A stretch of 64,000 nt of DNA from Mediterraneibacter agrestimuris. GTDB taxonomy: Bacteria; Bacillota; Clostridia; Lachnospirales; Lachnospiraceae. The notes under the pieces are model-generated. The model saw only the letters and a program-made list of their open reading frames with translations. It ran no database searches and was not told the origin of the DNA. Shown in pieces: positions 43,057 to 50,506 of this stretch; position 1 is the stretch's first letter, and the number at the start of each line of letters is the position of its first letter. The stretch lies in NCBI RefSeq assembly GCF_943193195.1, contig NZ_CALPDG010000004.1, forward strand, positions 1 to 64,000. The letters run 5' to 3'. Position numbers and translations under genes: made by a program.

Positions 43057-43179
43057 CTACCCGTTTTGAACCTTTTCGTTAAGGTGAGCTTTGATGATAC
43101 GGATAAGCAATTCTTCTACTGAAAACTTCGATAAAAATTCTCTTTCCACAGTATATTGGATTGGTTCTTTCTTTTCCAA
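43057..43179 (-). CDS. Small protein upstream of the recombinase, 40 residues
   Basis: A perfect AAGGAGG site 10 nt before a TTG codon opens a 40-residue frame (MEKKEPIQYTVEREFLSKFS, then VEELLIRIIKAHLNEKVQNG) ending 82 bp before the recombinase start, in the same direction. Composition and amphipathic helices look like a genuine protein. Serine recombinases need a small recombination directionality factor to excise, and this position is where one might expect it, but that is an inference. I do not recognise a family. Confidence 0.6.
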   Translation of the reverse strand: MEKKEPIQYTVEREFLSKFSVEELLIRIIKAHLNEKVQNG

Positions 43180-43583
43180 ACTTTATCGTCCTCCTTGTTT
43201 CATCTATCTATTCTCAACATACGCAAATAGGCTTATCCAATATGCGTACTCACATCTACTTTTCTCAATAATCAGATGGCTTTGGAAAGCTCCACTGGAA
43301 TTTCACCATTCCCATTCTGATGGGTGAACCGTGCCATACGGGTGTATCATTATTCAGATATACAGGTCATGGCAGCGGCTTTTCCAACAGCCGCCTACGG
43401 TACACTGGCATATGCGCTCACCTTTTTTCTCACACCTTTCACGGGTCATGGCGTTCCAATCCGTCGGCTCGCTGTATATCAAACGTATCTGATTATTGTA
43501 TTCAGTTGTCAAAGAACTCCTGACTGTTTTTACCAGCCTGTGAAAATCCATTATCGGGATAATGGACTTTCATAGATTGGTAA
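43180..43583. other. 400-bp spacer in the element
   Basis: No gene is supported here. A 65-codon minus-strand frame (43354-43551) is Cys-rich at its end (CEKKGERICQCTVGGCWKSR) but has no ribosome site. A small inverted repeat TCCATTA/TAATGGA lies at 43548-43567. Confidence 0.4.
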
Positions 43584-43623
43584 ACAGGGCAGGAAAGAGG
43601 GAATCAATAAATCATGCCCTGTA
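43584..43623 (-). terminator. Inverted repeat after orf8
   Basis: ACAGGGCA pairs with TGCCCTGT around a 24-nt loop, just downstream of the orf8 stop. A weak terminator or processing site. Confidence 0.45.
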
Positions 43624-43630
43624 AATCTGT

Positions 43631-43870
43631 TTAGACAATCTCTAATTCAAATCCCTGTATCATTTTCATAAGTGCTTCACGGATTCTTCCTTTTAATTCC
43701 ATATCCACAGCAATATAGATATTTCCGTAACTATCGTACAGAGGTTTAAGGCTAGCTTTTGATATGTATGCGTCATAAAACAAAAGGAGCTTGTCTAAGG
43801 CTTGTTCATCACCATCTGCCGCAGCCGCAATCCAACGATACGGAGGGCATTTCTTGACCGATTTTTTCAA
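43631..43870 (-). CDS. orf8: Orf8-like helix-turn-helix protein of Tn916-type elements
   Basis: A 79-residue protein from a TTG start, with GGAGG upstream. It carries the conjugative-transposon helix-turn-helix domain (PYRWIAAAADGDEQALDKLL, YISKASLKPLYDSYGNIYIA), conserved as Orf8 in Tn916. It is 4 bp after orf7. In Tn916 orf7 and orf8 activate the transfer operon after excision and circularisation, so the same role is likely. Confidence 0.85.
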   Translation of the reverse strand: MKKSVKKCPPYRWIAAAADGDEQALDKLLLFYDAYISKASLKPLYDSYGNIYIAVDMELKGRIREALMKMIQGFELEIV

Positions 43871-43874
43871 CGCT

Positions 43875-44291
43875 TCATTCCTCCTGTAATATTTTTTTCA
43901 TTTCTTTCAAAGAAGCTGTCCTGTTGCGGTATGAAGTGGAACGGTCAATTTGTAAAAGTTCACTGATTTCTGTATCACTCATTTCCAAGAAATAAAACAT
44001 TAAAAGAATGTTGCGTTTCTTCTCAGGCAGCTTCTGTAATGCTTCGCAAAGTCCATCATCTGACACTCGGACTTCCATACCGCAAACATCAAATGCGATA
44101 CAATCAAGTTCGTACTCGTCCAATACTGCAAAGGATTCCACCATAATGTCTGGAAGTTCTGAAAATGGAATTTCACGTTTTGAACGTCTTGAAAGTTCCT
44201 TTTCATAATTCTTTACCGTTCTGTCGATAACCTTTTTAACCAGAGTATCAAATTGCAAGCGAATGGCATTTTCAAAAGAAGATGGCTTCAT
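43875..44291 (-). CDS. orf7: Orf7-like sigma-70 region 4 regulator
   Basis: 138 residues from the ATG at 44291 (MKPSSFENAIRLQFD), which is the start used by Tn916 Orf7; the longer frame upstream has no ribosome site. The C-terminal part is a sigma region 4 helix-turn-helix (LPEKKRNILLMFYFLEMSDT, then RSTSYRNRTASLKEMKKIL). It probably drives transcription of element genes with orf8. Two minus-direction terminators lie upstream (44419-44459 and 44654-44672), so readthrough from the cargo side could control it, as in Tn916. Confidence 0.88.
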   Translation of the reverse strand: MKPSSFENAIRLQFDTLVKKVIDRTVKNYEKELSRRSKREIPFSELPDIMVESFAVLDEYELDCIAFDVCGMEVRVSDDGLCEALQKLPEKKRNILLMFYFLEMSDTEISELLQIDRSTSYRNRTASLKEMKKILQEE

Positions 44292-44418
44292 ATCATCACA
44301 CCTCCCCTCTGCACGTAGCGAAAATAGGTATTTCCCTCTTTCCGCACCAACACTCAACAGCGAGGTGTGTTTTATTGCATTTTTCAGAAAAGAATTTCAA
44401 AAAATCTTTTAAACAACA

Positions 44419-44459
44419 AAAAAGCACAAGAGCATAAAAGAAATGCTGTTCTTGTGCTT
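44419..44459 (-). terminator. Minus-direction terminator upstream of orf7
   Basis: On the minus strand AAGCACAAGAACAGCAT pairs with ATGCTCTTGTGCTT (bulged), followed by TTTTTT. It would block transcripts from the cargo entering orf7/orf8. Confidence 0.7.
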
Positions 44460-44653
44460 TGATAATTGTTCCTGCTATGTAATGTAAAAAACCACATTCA
44501 AGGGTATATTGTGCCGCTGCAAAAGCTAAGATTTTTTTAACAATAACAGATATGTTAAAAATTGTCGGTTACACAGGTCTTTCAATGCGGCTACCTCCCA
44601 GAGCCGCTAAACCAAAACCAATATGCTGTTTTTCGCTGATGAAAAAAGAAAAA

Positions 44654-44672
44654 GGCGGCTTTTCAAACCGCC
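44654..44672 (-). terminator. Second minus-direction terminator
   Basis: GGCGG/CCGCC stem with a 9-nt loop, followed on the minus strand by TTTTTC. A further hairpin GCGGCT/AGCCGC lies at 44587-44607. Confidence 0.55.
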
Positions 44673-44859
44673 ATCTAAGTATAGATAATTTTTGACACGC
44701 AAAAACGGTACTGTCGATAACGGTTTTTTTTATTTACCGCTATGCAGCACTATTTTTACTTTCTTTACGCATAATAGGAACTGATAAACCATGCTATACG
44801 TTTTTCTATACCTGTTAGAAAATCAACAGGAACAGTAAAATGTAGTGAGGTGATTACAT

Positions 44860-45216
44860 ATGCGTAAAAAAGAAGATAAGTACGATTTTAGAGCCTTTGG
44901 TCTTGCAATCAAAGAAGCTCGTAAGAAACAAGGTCTTACCCGTGAGCAGGTGGGAGCTATGATTGAGATTGACCCACGTTATCTGACGAATATTGAAAAC
45001 AAAGGGCAGCACCCAAGTTTACAGGTGTTCTATGACCTTGTATCATTACTTAATATTTCCGTAGATGAATTTTTCCTGCCTGCGTCTGATTTGGATAAAA
45101 GTACCAGAAGACGACAGTTGGAAAAACAACTTGATAACTTGTCCGATAAGGATTTAGTTATCATGGGAAGCGTTGCTGACGGAATCATTAAGTCTAAGGA
45201 AGTGGAGGATGAGTAA
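44860..45216 (+). CDS. orf9: Orf9-like XRE regulator of Tn916-type elements
   Basis: A 118-residue regulator, the only plus-strand gene of the element in the window. It closely follows Tn916 Orf9 ([20 protein letters not shown], then helix-turn-helix [30 protein letters not shown]). The C-terminus ([20 protein letters not shown]) is helical. In Tn916 it represses orf7/orf8. GAGGTGATTAC precedes the ATG. A 3' copy of the same gene lies at 48446-48639, part of a ~300-bp direct repeat. Confidence 0.92.
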   Translation: MRKKEDKYDFRAFGLAIKEARKKQGLTREQVGAMIEIDPRYLTNIENKGQHPSLQVFYDLVSLLNISVDEFFLPASDLDKSTRRRQLEKQLDNLSDKDLVIMGSVADGIIKSKEVEDE

Positions 45217-45282
45217 TCCTCCTCTTTTGGCTCTTAAATAAAATAAGCCGATAACCCAAGAAATTTTCACTCATTCTCGGTA

Positions 45283-45315
45283 TTATCGGCTCTGCGTCTT
45301 TGCGTCTGGCTCTTT
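45283..45315 (-). pseudogene. KTR gene tail, remnant 1
   Basis: The minus strand reads KEPDAKTQSR-stop, the exact C-terminus of the KTR genes at 47214 and 48707, with nothing of the zinc ribbon upstream. It also forms the end of a hairpin AGCCGATAA/TTATCGGCT (45246-45291). It marks the left edge of cargo module A. Confidence 0.7.
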
Positions 45316-45342
45316 TATATATAGTGTTTGACCTATAATTTT

Positions 45343-46365
45343 TTACATTTCCTCATGTTGAAAAGCATTTAATGCTTGTTCAATCTGTTGCCTTTCTTTT
45401 ATAGAAAGCTGTTGTTTTCTTTCCTGCAACGCCATAAATAATAATTGCTCATTTTCTCTATCCAAAAAATCATCATTAGGATATTGTGATAACAACATTG
45501 CAAATACTGGTAGTGGCAGCATATTGATAAGAAGTTTAAAATCTTCAGCATAAAGTTCTGTATCAGATAATATATCCAGTAAATCAGCAAGTGAACTTAC
45601 CTCATTAAGAATAAGGGTGATTTTTTCCTTGCTATTATCTATCTGTGAAATTCTTTCAACTAATTTTTGATATTTCCTATCGTTCATTCTATCCCCATAA
45701 GAAAAGGTAATTTGGGGTTCTCTTTCTGGATAGGCAGGTATAAGAAATACTTTATCTAGTGTTTTCATCAATACTGCATTTTTGATTGTGGCTGCAAGTT
45801 TTGAGAAACACAATAGAGTATATCGTCTTGAACTCCGTGAAATATCCATTTCTCTATTTAAGGATAAAAAGGCTTTTTTTAAACAATCCTGTATTTCTTT
45901 TTCCGATTGAAAAATAAATTGTCGATACAAAGCAGAAATATCATCTTCATTCAAATTAAGATTTTTTGGGCTGCGGCATCGCATGACTAACCCAAGAGCA
46001 GATAAAAGTACAGGCTCAAAAATATTTAATGGTACACTGTAATAATCACGTGTAAGTCCACTCAATAAATGGTGTATATCTTGTGGTTTGAAACATATAC
46101 AAAACGCATTTTCCGCTTCAATACAACGTAAATAATGTTCTATAAATTCAATTCCATCTACTTCTGGTCTACCTGCAAGAATCGGATAATCAGCCGTTAT
46201 ATGTATTTCATGTGCAGCAAACTGAGGACGATATAATTTAAAAAATCCATTGATACCGTCTGCTATGGTAGAACGGTAGTAAACATTTGGTGTATTAAGT
46301 AGATGGCTCAAAATCTTTTTTTGAAACTGACGGGAAACTGCCATTTTTCGTTGTACAAATTTCAA
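45343..46365 (-). CDS. DUF6179-like protein, C-terminal part (340 residues)
   Basis: 340 codons from a TTG start that overlaps the upstream stop (TTGA). It reads LNTPNVYYRSTIADGINGFF, FAAHEIHITADYPILAGRPE, NAFCICFKPQDIHHLLSGLT, SVPLNIFEPVLLSALGLVM and a C-terminal helical half. I match it by memory to the DUF6179 family, whose members are ~450 residues, so this gene and the 110-codon gene upstream look like one ancestral gene in two frames. At the border the sequence TTAAAAAAC contains a A_AAA_AAC slip site whose -1 shift would give a continuous protein. No function is known. Confidence 0.6.
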   Translation of the reverse strand: MKFVQRKMAVSRQFQKKILSHLLNTPNVYYRSTIADGINGFFKLYRPQFAAHEIHITADYPILAGRPEVDGIEFIEHYLRCIEAENAFCICFKPQDIHHLLSGLTRDYYSVPLNIFEPVLLSALGLVMRCRSPKNLNLNEDDISALYRQFIFQSEKEIQDCLKKAFLSLNREMDISRSSRRYTLLCFSKLAATIKNAVLMKTLDKVFLIPAYPEREPQITFSYGDRMNDRKYQKLVERISQIDNSKEKITLILNEVSSLADLLDILSDTELYAEDFKLLINMLPLPVFAMLLSQYPNDDFLDRENEQLLFMALQERKQQLSIKERQQIEQALNAFQHEEM

Positions 46366-46694
46366 TCCACTTTCAAAAAGTTTTTTAAAGATTCTGATTT
46401 TAACATATCTACTGCCTGTTCTGGCGTTTGATATGATTTTAACTGTATTCCAATTACAAACAGTATAGAAGTCATTATATCCTGTGCTTTCTCTATGGGA
46501 ATAGAACTGCTTTCACCCCGATTCCATTTATCTGTTTGTTCTGCAAGTATCAAAAGTAAGTCTGTTTGTATTACAGATAAATCTCTATCCGATAACAGAC
46601 CGCAAAAACGAGCTTGTTCTATGAGTGATTGAAAGTAATATTTAGGACTTAATAATTCCTTTTTGATAGGATGTAATATATCAGGTGTCTCCAT
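46362..46694 (-). CDS. DUF6179-like protein, N-terminal part (110 residues)
   Basis: 110 codons (METPDILHPIKKELLSPKYY, then RDLSVIQTDLLLILAEQTDK, GESSSIPIEKAQDIM, SILFVIGIQLKSYQTPEQAV) ending SLKNFLKVD. The GESSS...KAQ and IGIQLKS segments match what I recall of the N-terminus of DUF6179. The stop overlaps the TTG of the next frame. In the -1 frame the sequence continues KLFESGLKFVQRKM into that gene. It is therefore either one frameshifted gene, a programmed frameshift, or two coupled genes. It starts 2 bp after the DUF6323-like gene. Confidence 0.6.
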   Translation of the reverse strand: METPDILHPIKKELLSPKYYFQSLIEQARFCGLLSDRDLSVIQTDLLLILAEQTDKWNRGESSSIPIEKAQDIMTSILFVIGIQLKSYQTPEQAVDMLKSESLKNFLKVD

Positions 46695-46695
46695 T

Positions 46696-47169
46696 TCAAT
46701 CCTCCTTAAATGTTTTTAATGTACCACCACAATGAATATGTTCAGACAATCGGAGTGCTTCACCAGATAGTAAATCTAACGAACCATAGCAGCGATTGTT
46801 AAAAGCGTTTTTCATAAACTTAATAATATCATCATCTGAAATGGTATCCCATGTGTTATTTTTCAAATCATAGAATAAGTTAATAATTTCATGCAAGGTA
46901 TCTTCATAGGTTTCTTTCACTATATATGGTGAATCACAAAAAGCAAGAACCAGTTTGTCAACAATTCCGCTATTAAACTCAACACGTTTATTTTCCTTTA
47001 ATGAATTAGTGCGTGTTTTAGCTAATGCTAATGCCTGTTGCTTATTCAAAACCAAACCATATTTTTGACTTTCTCTATTACAAGAAAGAATTTTATCTGT
47101 TACCTGTTGTTCCATAATAGCATTATTCATCATAATAAGTGCAAAATTTGAATTATTGTTATTCATCAT
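46696..47169 (-). CDS. DUF6323-like protein
   Basis: A 157-residue soluble protein (CNRESQKYGLVLNKQQALAL, then GIVDKLVLAFCDSPYIVKET, YEDTLHEIINLFYDLKNNTW, DDDIIKFMKNAFNNRCYGSL). AFCDSPYI and YEDTL are signatures I associate with DUF6323, which I recall beside DUF6179 in Clostridia. An N-terminal Asn-rich lead is variable. It is second to last in the module TetR-KTR-DUF6323-DUF6179. Its function is unknown. Confidence 0.65.
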   Translation of the reverse strand: MMNNNNSNFALIMMNNAIMEQQVTDKILSCNRESQKYGLVLNKQQALALAKTRTNSLKENKRVEFNSGIVDKLVLAFCDSPYIVKETYEDTLHEIINLFYDLKNNTWDTISDDDIIKFMKNAFNNRCYGSLDLLSGEALRLSEHIHCGGTLKTFKED

Positions 47170-47213
47170 GTCTCCCCTTTAAATAGCATAAAGAGCCAAT
47201 TATCCATTAAAGA

Positions 47214-47405
47214 TTATTGGCTCTGCGTCTTGGCGTCTGGCTCTTTTATGAGATTTATAGTACATTTTTTTACATCAATTAGAGTTACCTGTTTGCACTT
47301 CGGACAGAAAAGAGGGTAGTTTATCAAAACTGTATCTTCTCGAATTTGATTACGAGTTTTTCCTCCGCAAACGGGGCATATTAACCAGTTGTTCTTTTTC
47401 ATCAA
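47214..47405 (-). CDS. Cysteine-rich KTR-domain protein, module A
   Basis: A 63-residue zinc-ribbon protein with two knuckles, WLICPVCGGKTRNQIREDT and YPLFCPKCKQVTLIDVKK, then a tail ending EPDAKTQSQ. The KTR family is widespread beside cargo of Tn916-type elements. It overlaps the TetR stop by 4 bp (ATGA), so the two are translationally coupled. The last codons and the following bases form the same repeat (TTGGCTCTGCGTCTTGGCGT) seen at the other KTR tails. Its function is unknown. Confidence 0.85.
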   Translation of the reverse strand: MMKKNNWLICPVCGGKTRNQIREDTVLINYPLFCPKCKQVTLIDVKKCTINLIKEPDAKTQSQ

Positions 47406-48046
47406 ATCCTCACCTCCAAAATAGAGTTGATAATTTGCTTAAATCCATAATCTAAAAATTCATTTTCAGAAATAGAAAACTGCTTAGAGATAAATTGTCC
47501 CTTTGTTTGTGCAAGTGAAAGAAAAGAAGTAATGCTTGACCACAAAATGTAGACGGTCAACATGGGGACTATATCTTGTCGTACAATACCTTTTTCTTTC
47601 CCTTTTTCAATGAACTCAGCAAGAATAGTATTGATTTCTGTTCCTAAAATCAAAATATGTTTTATGGTTTCTGAAAGATTTTCTATATCAAAGTCAGAAA
47701 ATTTCGCAGTGTTTACATTATTTACGGAATGAGGATATTCTACTTGATATTTCCTCATTGCCATACATATTAGTTTATATCCGTCTATAAAACTATCATT
47801 GAGATTTATAGCATTTTGTATGTCCTGTTTTAATATCACCAATCCTTTTTCAATAATATGATGTAGAATATCTTCTTTGCTTTCATAGTAAGAATAAATT
47901 GTTCGACGACTATATTCAGATGCCTTTGAAATATCATCTATTGTTGTTTGTGCAAATCCCTTTTTTGAAAAAAGTTGTTCTGCTGCTTTCATAATTTGCT
48001 CTCTGTGTAAAGTTGCAACTGCTTCTTTTTTATTTTCTCTGCCCAT
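47402..48046 (-). CDS. TetR/AcrR family regulator of cargo module A
   Basis: A 214-residue regulator from the ATG at 48046 (GGAG 6 nt upstream); an in-frame TTG at 48058 overlaps that site. Helix-turn-helix at residues 8-55 (QIMKAAEQLFSKKGFAQTTI, SEYSRRTIYSYYESKEDIL). The C-terminus is ligand-binding type (VYILWSSITSFLSLAQTKGQ). It is first in the module and coupled to KTR, so it probably controls the KTR/DUF6323/DUF6179 genes, and perhaps itself. Confidence 0.88.
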   Translation of the reverse strand: MGRENKKEAVATLHREQIMKAAEQLFSKKGFAQTTIDDISKASEYSRRTIYSYYESKEDILHHIIEKGLVILKQDIQNAINLNDSFIDGYKLICMAMRKYQVEYPHSVNNVNTAKFSDFDIENLSETIKHILILGTEINTILAEFIEKGKEKGIVRQDIVPMLTVYILWSSITSFLSLAQTKGQFISKQFSISENEFLDYGFKQIINSILEVRI

Positions 48047-48271
48047 AATAAACTCCAATTCTATTTAGTATACTATAAATATACCATATTTTAATAATTT
48101 TTTCAATATTGTTATGCAGAGAGTTTTGGATTTTGTACACAATAGATACTGATAGCACACTTTATCTTATCTGTTAGAAAATAGACGCTAATAATAACCG
48201 CTGATATTTTGTTGAAATCAGAAAAGACTTGCAAATCAAATTCATACGTGAAATGCAAGCCTTTCATCATA

Positions 48272-48445
48272 TTATTTCACAATTTTCCAGTTACTATCTT
48301 TTTCCAATATCAAATCAAACTGTGAAATCTGTGTTGCCTTCGTCCTCTGGTCGAGATATTTCACCGATACTGATACTTTCATTTGTTCACCATCTTGTGT
48401 GAAGATTGGATTTACCAGCTCCGAGAACATATAGTCACAGTTGAC
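48272..48445 (-). pseudogene. 3' fragment of a second tcpC
   Basis: The minus strand encodes [40 protein letters not shown] and DSNWKIVK-stop, the last 58 residues of TcpC, with only a few substitutions from the intact gene at 50938. The homology ends at the microhomology AGTTGACAGGT (48439-48449), where it is joined to an orf9 3' fragment. Confidence 0.9.
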
Positions 48446-48639
48446 AGGTGTTCTATGACCTTGTATCATTACTTAATATTTCCGTTGATGAAATTTTCCT
48501 GCCTGCGTCTGATCTGGCGAAAAGCACCAGAAGACGACAGTTGGAAAAACAACTTGATAACTTGTCCGATAAGGACTTAGTTATCATGGAAAGTGTTGCT
48601 GACGGAATCATCAAATCTAAGGAAGTGGAGGACGAGTAA
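48446..48639 (+). pseudogene. 3' fragment of a second orf9
   Basis: The plus strand encodes [20 protein letters not shown] to SKEVEDE-stop, the last 60-odd residues of the intact orf9 at 44860, with about seven substitutions. The helix-turn-helix half is missing and TGA stands in frame before the first codon. It is followed by the same hairpin and KTR end as copy 1. Confidence 0.9.
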
Positions 48640-48706
48640 TCCTCCACTTTTGGCTCTTAAATAAAATAAGCCGATAATCCAAGAAATTCGCACTCAATTC
48701 TCGGTA

Positions 48707-48892
48707 TTATCGGCTCTGCGTCTTAGCGTCTGGCTCTATAATAGTGATTTGTTGTTGTTTAACATTGATTATGCTTTCCTGTTTACACTTCGGACAGAAC
48801 AGGGGAAAGTTTATCAATTCTGTGTCTTTTCTAATTTTTGTTCGTGTTTTATTTCCACAAATAGGACACATTACCCATGTTTGATTATCCAT
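48707..48892 (-). CDS. Cysteine-rich KTR-domain protein, module B
   Basis: A 61-residue KTR zinc ribbon (WVMCPICGNKTRTKIRKDTE, FPLFCPKCKQESIINVKQQQ, tail EPDAKTQSR), homologous to the module A gene. It is 18 bp downstream of the GyrI-like gene and last in its module, and ends in the shared hairpin/tail repeat. Confidence 0.85.
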   Translation of the reverse strand: MDNQTWVMCPICGNKTRTKIRKDTELINFPLFCPKCKQESIINVKQQQITIIEPDAKTQSR

Positions 48893-48910
48893 ACTATAAA
48901 TTCACCTACC

Positions 48911-49345
48911 CTATAATATTGGAACACAAAATTCACATAAATGATTAGCGATTTTGTTGCTGGCATAGCGTTCAATAATTGGTCGTCTATCATCTACCAA
49001 TAAATCAGCAGTTAGTTTATGTATATTTCCCCAAAAAGACAATACATCTTGCTTCGTATGAATGACTTCAAATATTGCATATTTTCCATCATCAATTTTT
49101 CGAGTCGGTAAATTTACTTTTTTATTTTCATTTAGAATAAGACCTACATCATATCTCAATTTGTCAGCAGGTATAAGATTAGGGTTGTCTAATGCTATAC
49201 CTAAAATAATTGCTGTATCTGTAAACAAATTATTTTCTTTCAAAAAATTCTTAAAATCTACCATTAACTTTTCATTTTTGTTCCCATATTCACCAATATT
49301 ACGCATATAGGCGATTGTAATATCTTTAAATTCTTCTATTTTCAA
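48911..49345 (-). CDS. GyrI/effector-binding domain protein
   Basis: A 144-residue protein with the GyrI-like (SbmC/AraC effector-binding) fold: ITIAYMRNIGEYGNKNEKLM, LGIALDNPNLIPADKLRYDV, GLILNENK and the YAIFEVIHTKQDVLSFWGNI motif. It lacks a DNA-binding domain, so it is a stand-alone small-molecule binder, possibly sequestering a toxic ligand. Its place beside an alpha/beta hydrolase and KTR gene suggests a resistance or detoxification cargo. Confidence 0.8.
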   Translation of the reverse strand: MKIEEFKDITIAYMRNIGEYGNKNEKLMVDFKNFLKENNLFTDTAIILGIALDNPNLIPADKLRYDVGLILNENKKVNLPTRKIDDGKYAIFEVIHTKQDVLSFWGNIHKLTADLLVDDRRPIIERYASNKIANHLCEFCVPIL

Positions 49346-49479
49346 ATTATGACCTCCAGTTCAAAATTATTGATGTCGACCTCAACACGTAAATAGTAAG
49401 GGCAATTAAAATGATTTTCAACAACTTTTTTAAAATCAAATAAAATAAGTCGATAATCCAAAAACTTTTTCTATGGATT

Positions 49480-49513
49480 GTCAATTCTACTTCTTAGCTT
49501 TTGGCTCTTTGAT
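49480..49513 (-). pseudogene. KTR gene tail, degenerate remnant
   Basis: Sequence around GTCGATAATCC...CTTCTTAGCTTTTGGCTCTTTG resembles the hairpin and tail of the KTR genes (minus strand KEPKAKK-stop), but is eroded. It lies between the GyrI-like and hydrolase genes, so that gap is probably a third module edge. Confidence 0.5.
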
Positions 49514-49623
49514 AATCGCTGTAATTCTCTGTTTTATGGTTACTAAATTTTACTCTCTTTTGATTAGGCAATATAGCATAAAAATTTATTATCACGACAG
49601 AATTTTCAAATATTGCAGAGATA

Positions 49624-50382
49624 TTATTTTTTCGTATCTTCTAAAAAATTTATTACCATAGGAACCACACTACTTTTGTTTGAAATAATGGCAGGATGTA
49701 TACCATGTTCAAAAATATGTATCGTTTTATTTGGAATCGGAATATCATTGTAAATTTTTTCAAAAAAATCACCAGACATAAATTCATCCTCTTTACTTCC
49801 AGTTAATAAAACAGGAACTTTTAATTCGCGTAACTTTTTGTGAAAGAAATTTTTATGAGTTTGATAGTGCAGGTATATGGCGTGTGTATCATTATCAACA
49901 ACTTGTTCCCAATCCTCCCCATGGTTTTGCTTATATAAATTCCTTAACCAAGGATTTTTCTTAGAGAATTCTCTATCTTGATGTATGTTTGTTACAAAGG
50001 AATCTAACGGAATTTCGCCCTCAAAACTATCTGCTATAATTTTGCCTACCAAATCTGGTCTTTCTAACGCTACATTTAAAGCAACTAATGCCCCTCCACT
50101 AGTACCTAATAGGTTTATTTGTGAATATTCCATATATTCAATCAACGAAATGGTTTGTAATGCTTCATCATACCATAAATCGTCAGATATATGTGAGGTT
50201 CTGTCAGAATATCCATTTCCTAAAAAATCAATCAAAATAACTTTTGTATATTTCTGTAAGTCATCAATGATAGGAAGAAACATTCTTGAAGATAATGAAT
50301 TTCCATGAAGAAGCAATAGAGGTATACCATCTCCATATTCTTCAAAGAAAATTTTTTTATTTTGATATATAAAATATGACAT
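49624..50382 (-). CDS. Alpha/beta hydrolase
   Basis: A 252-residue hydrolase with an alpha/beta-fold catalytic triad: the Ser elbow GTSGGALVA near residue 96, an Asp in GSKEDEF near residue 195 and the His in FEHGIHPAI near residue 225. An oxyanion-hole HGNS motif lies near residue 26. It is similar in size to proline iminopeptidase-like and esterase proteins, but the substrate is unknown. It could hydrolyse a drug or signal ester, which is an inference. Confidence 0.85.
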   Translation of the reverse strand: MSYFIYQNKKIFFEEYGDGIPLLLLHGNSLSSRMFLPIIDDLQKYTKVILIDFLGNGYSDRTSHISDDLWYDEALQTISLIEYMEYSQINLLGTSGGALVALNVALERPDLVGKIIADSFEGEIPLDSFVTNIHQDREFSKKNPWLRNLYKQNHGEDWEQVVDNDTHAIYLHYQTHKNFFHKKLRELKVPVLLTGSKEDEFMSGDFFEKIYNDIPIPNKTIHIFEHGIHPAIISNKSSVVPMVINFLEDTKK

Positions 50383-50506
50383 ATTATCCCTCCAATTTTT
50401 GAAGAAATTATAACAAGATAAAGTTGAATTCTAAACTACAAGAACATTTAAGAAATGAAAATGTGCCATAGAGCTTATCAAAAGACTTAATCTATGGCAC
50501 ATAAAA

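Noticed and set aside
43354-43551. Cys-rich 65-codon minus-strand frame
   Set aside because: There is no ribosome site, and the start lies within an inverted repeat. It is left as a spacer note only.
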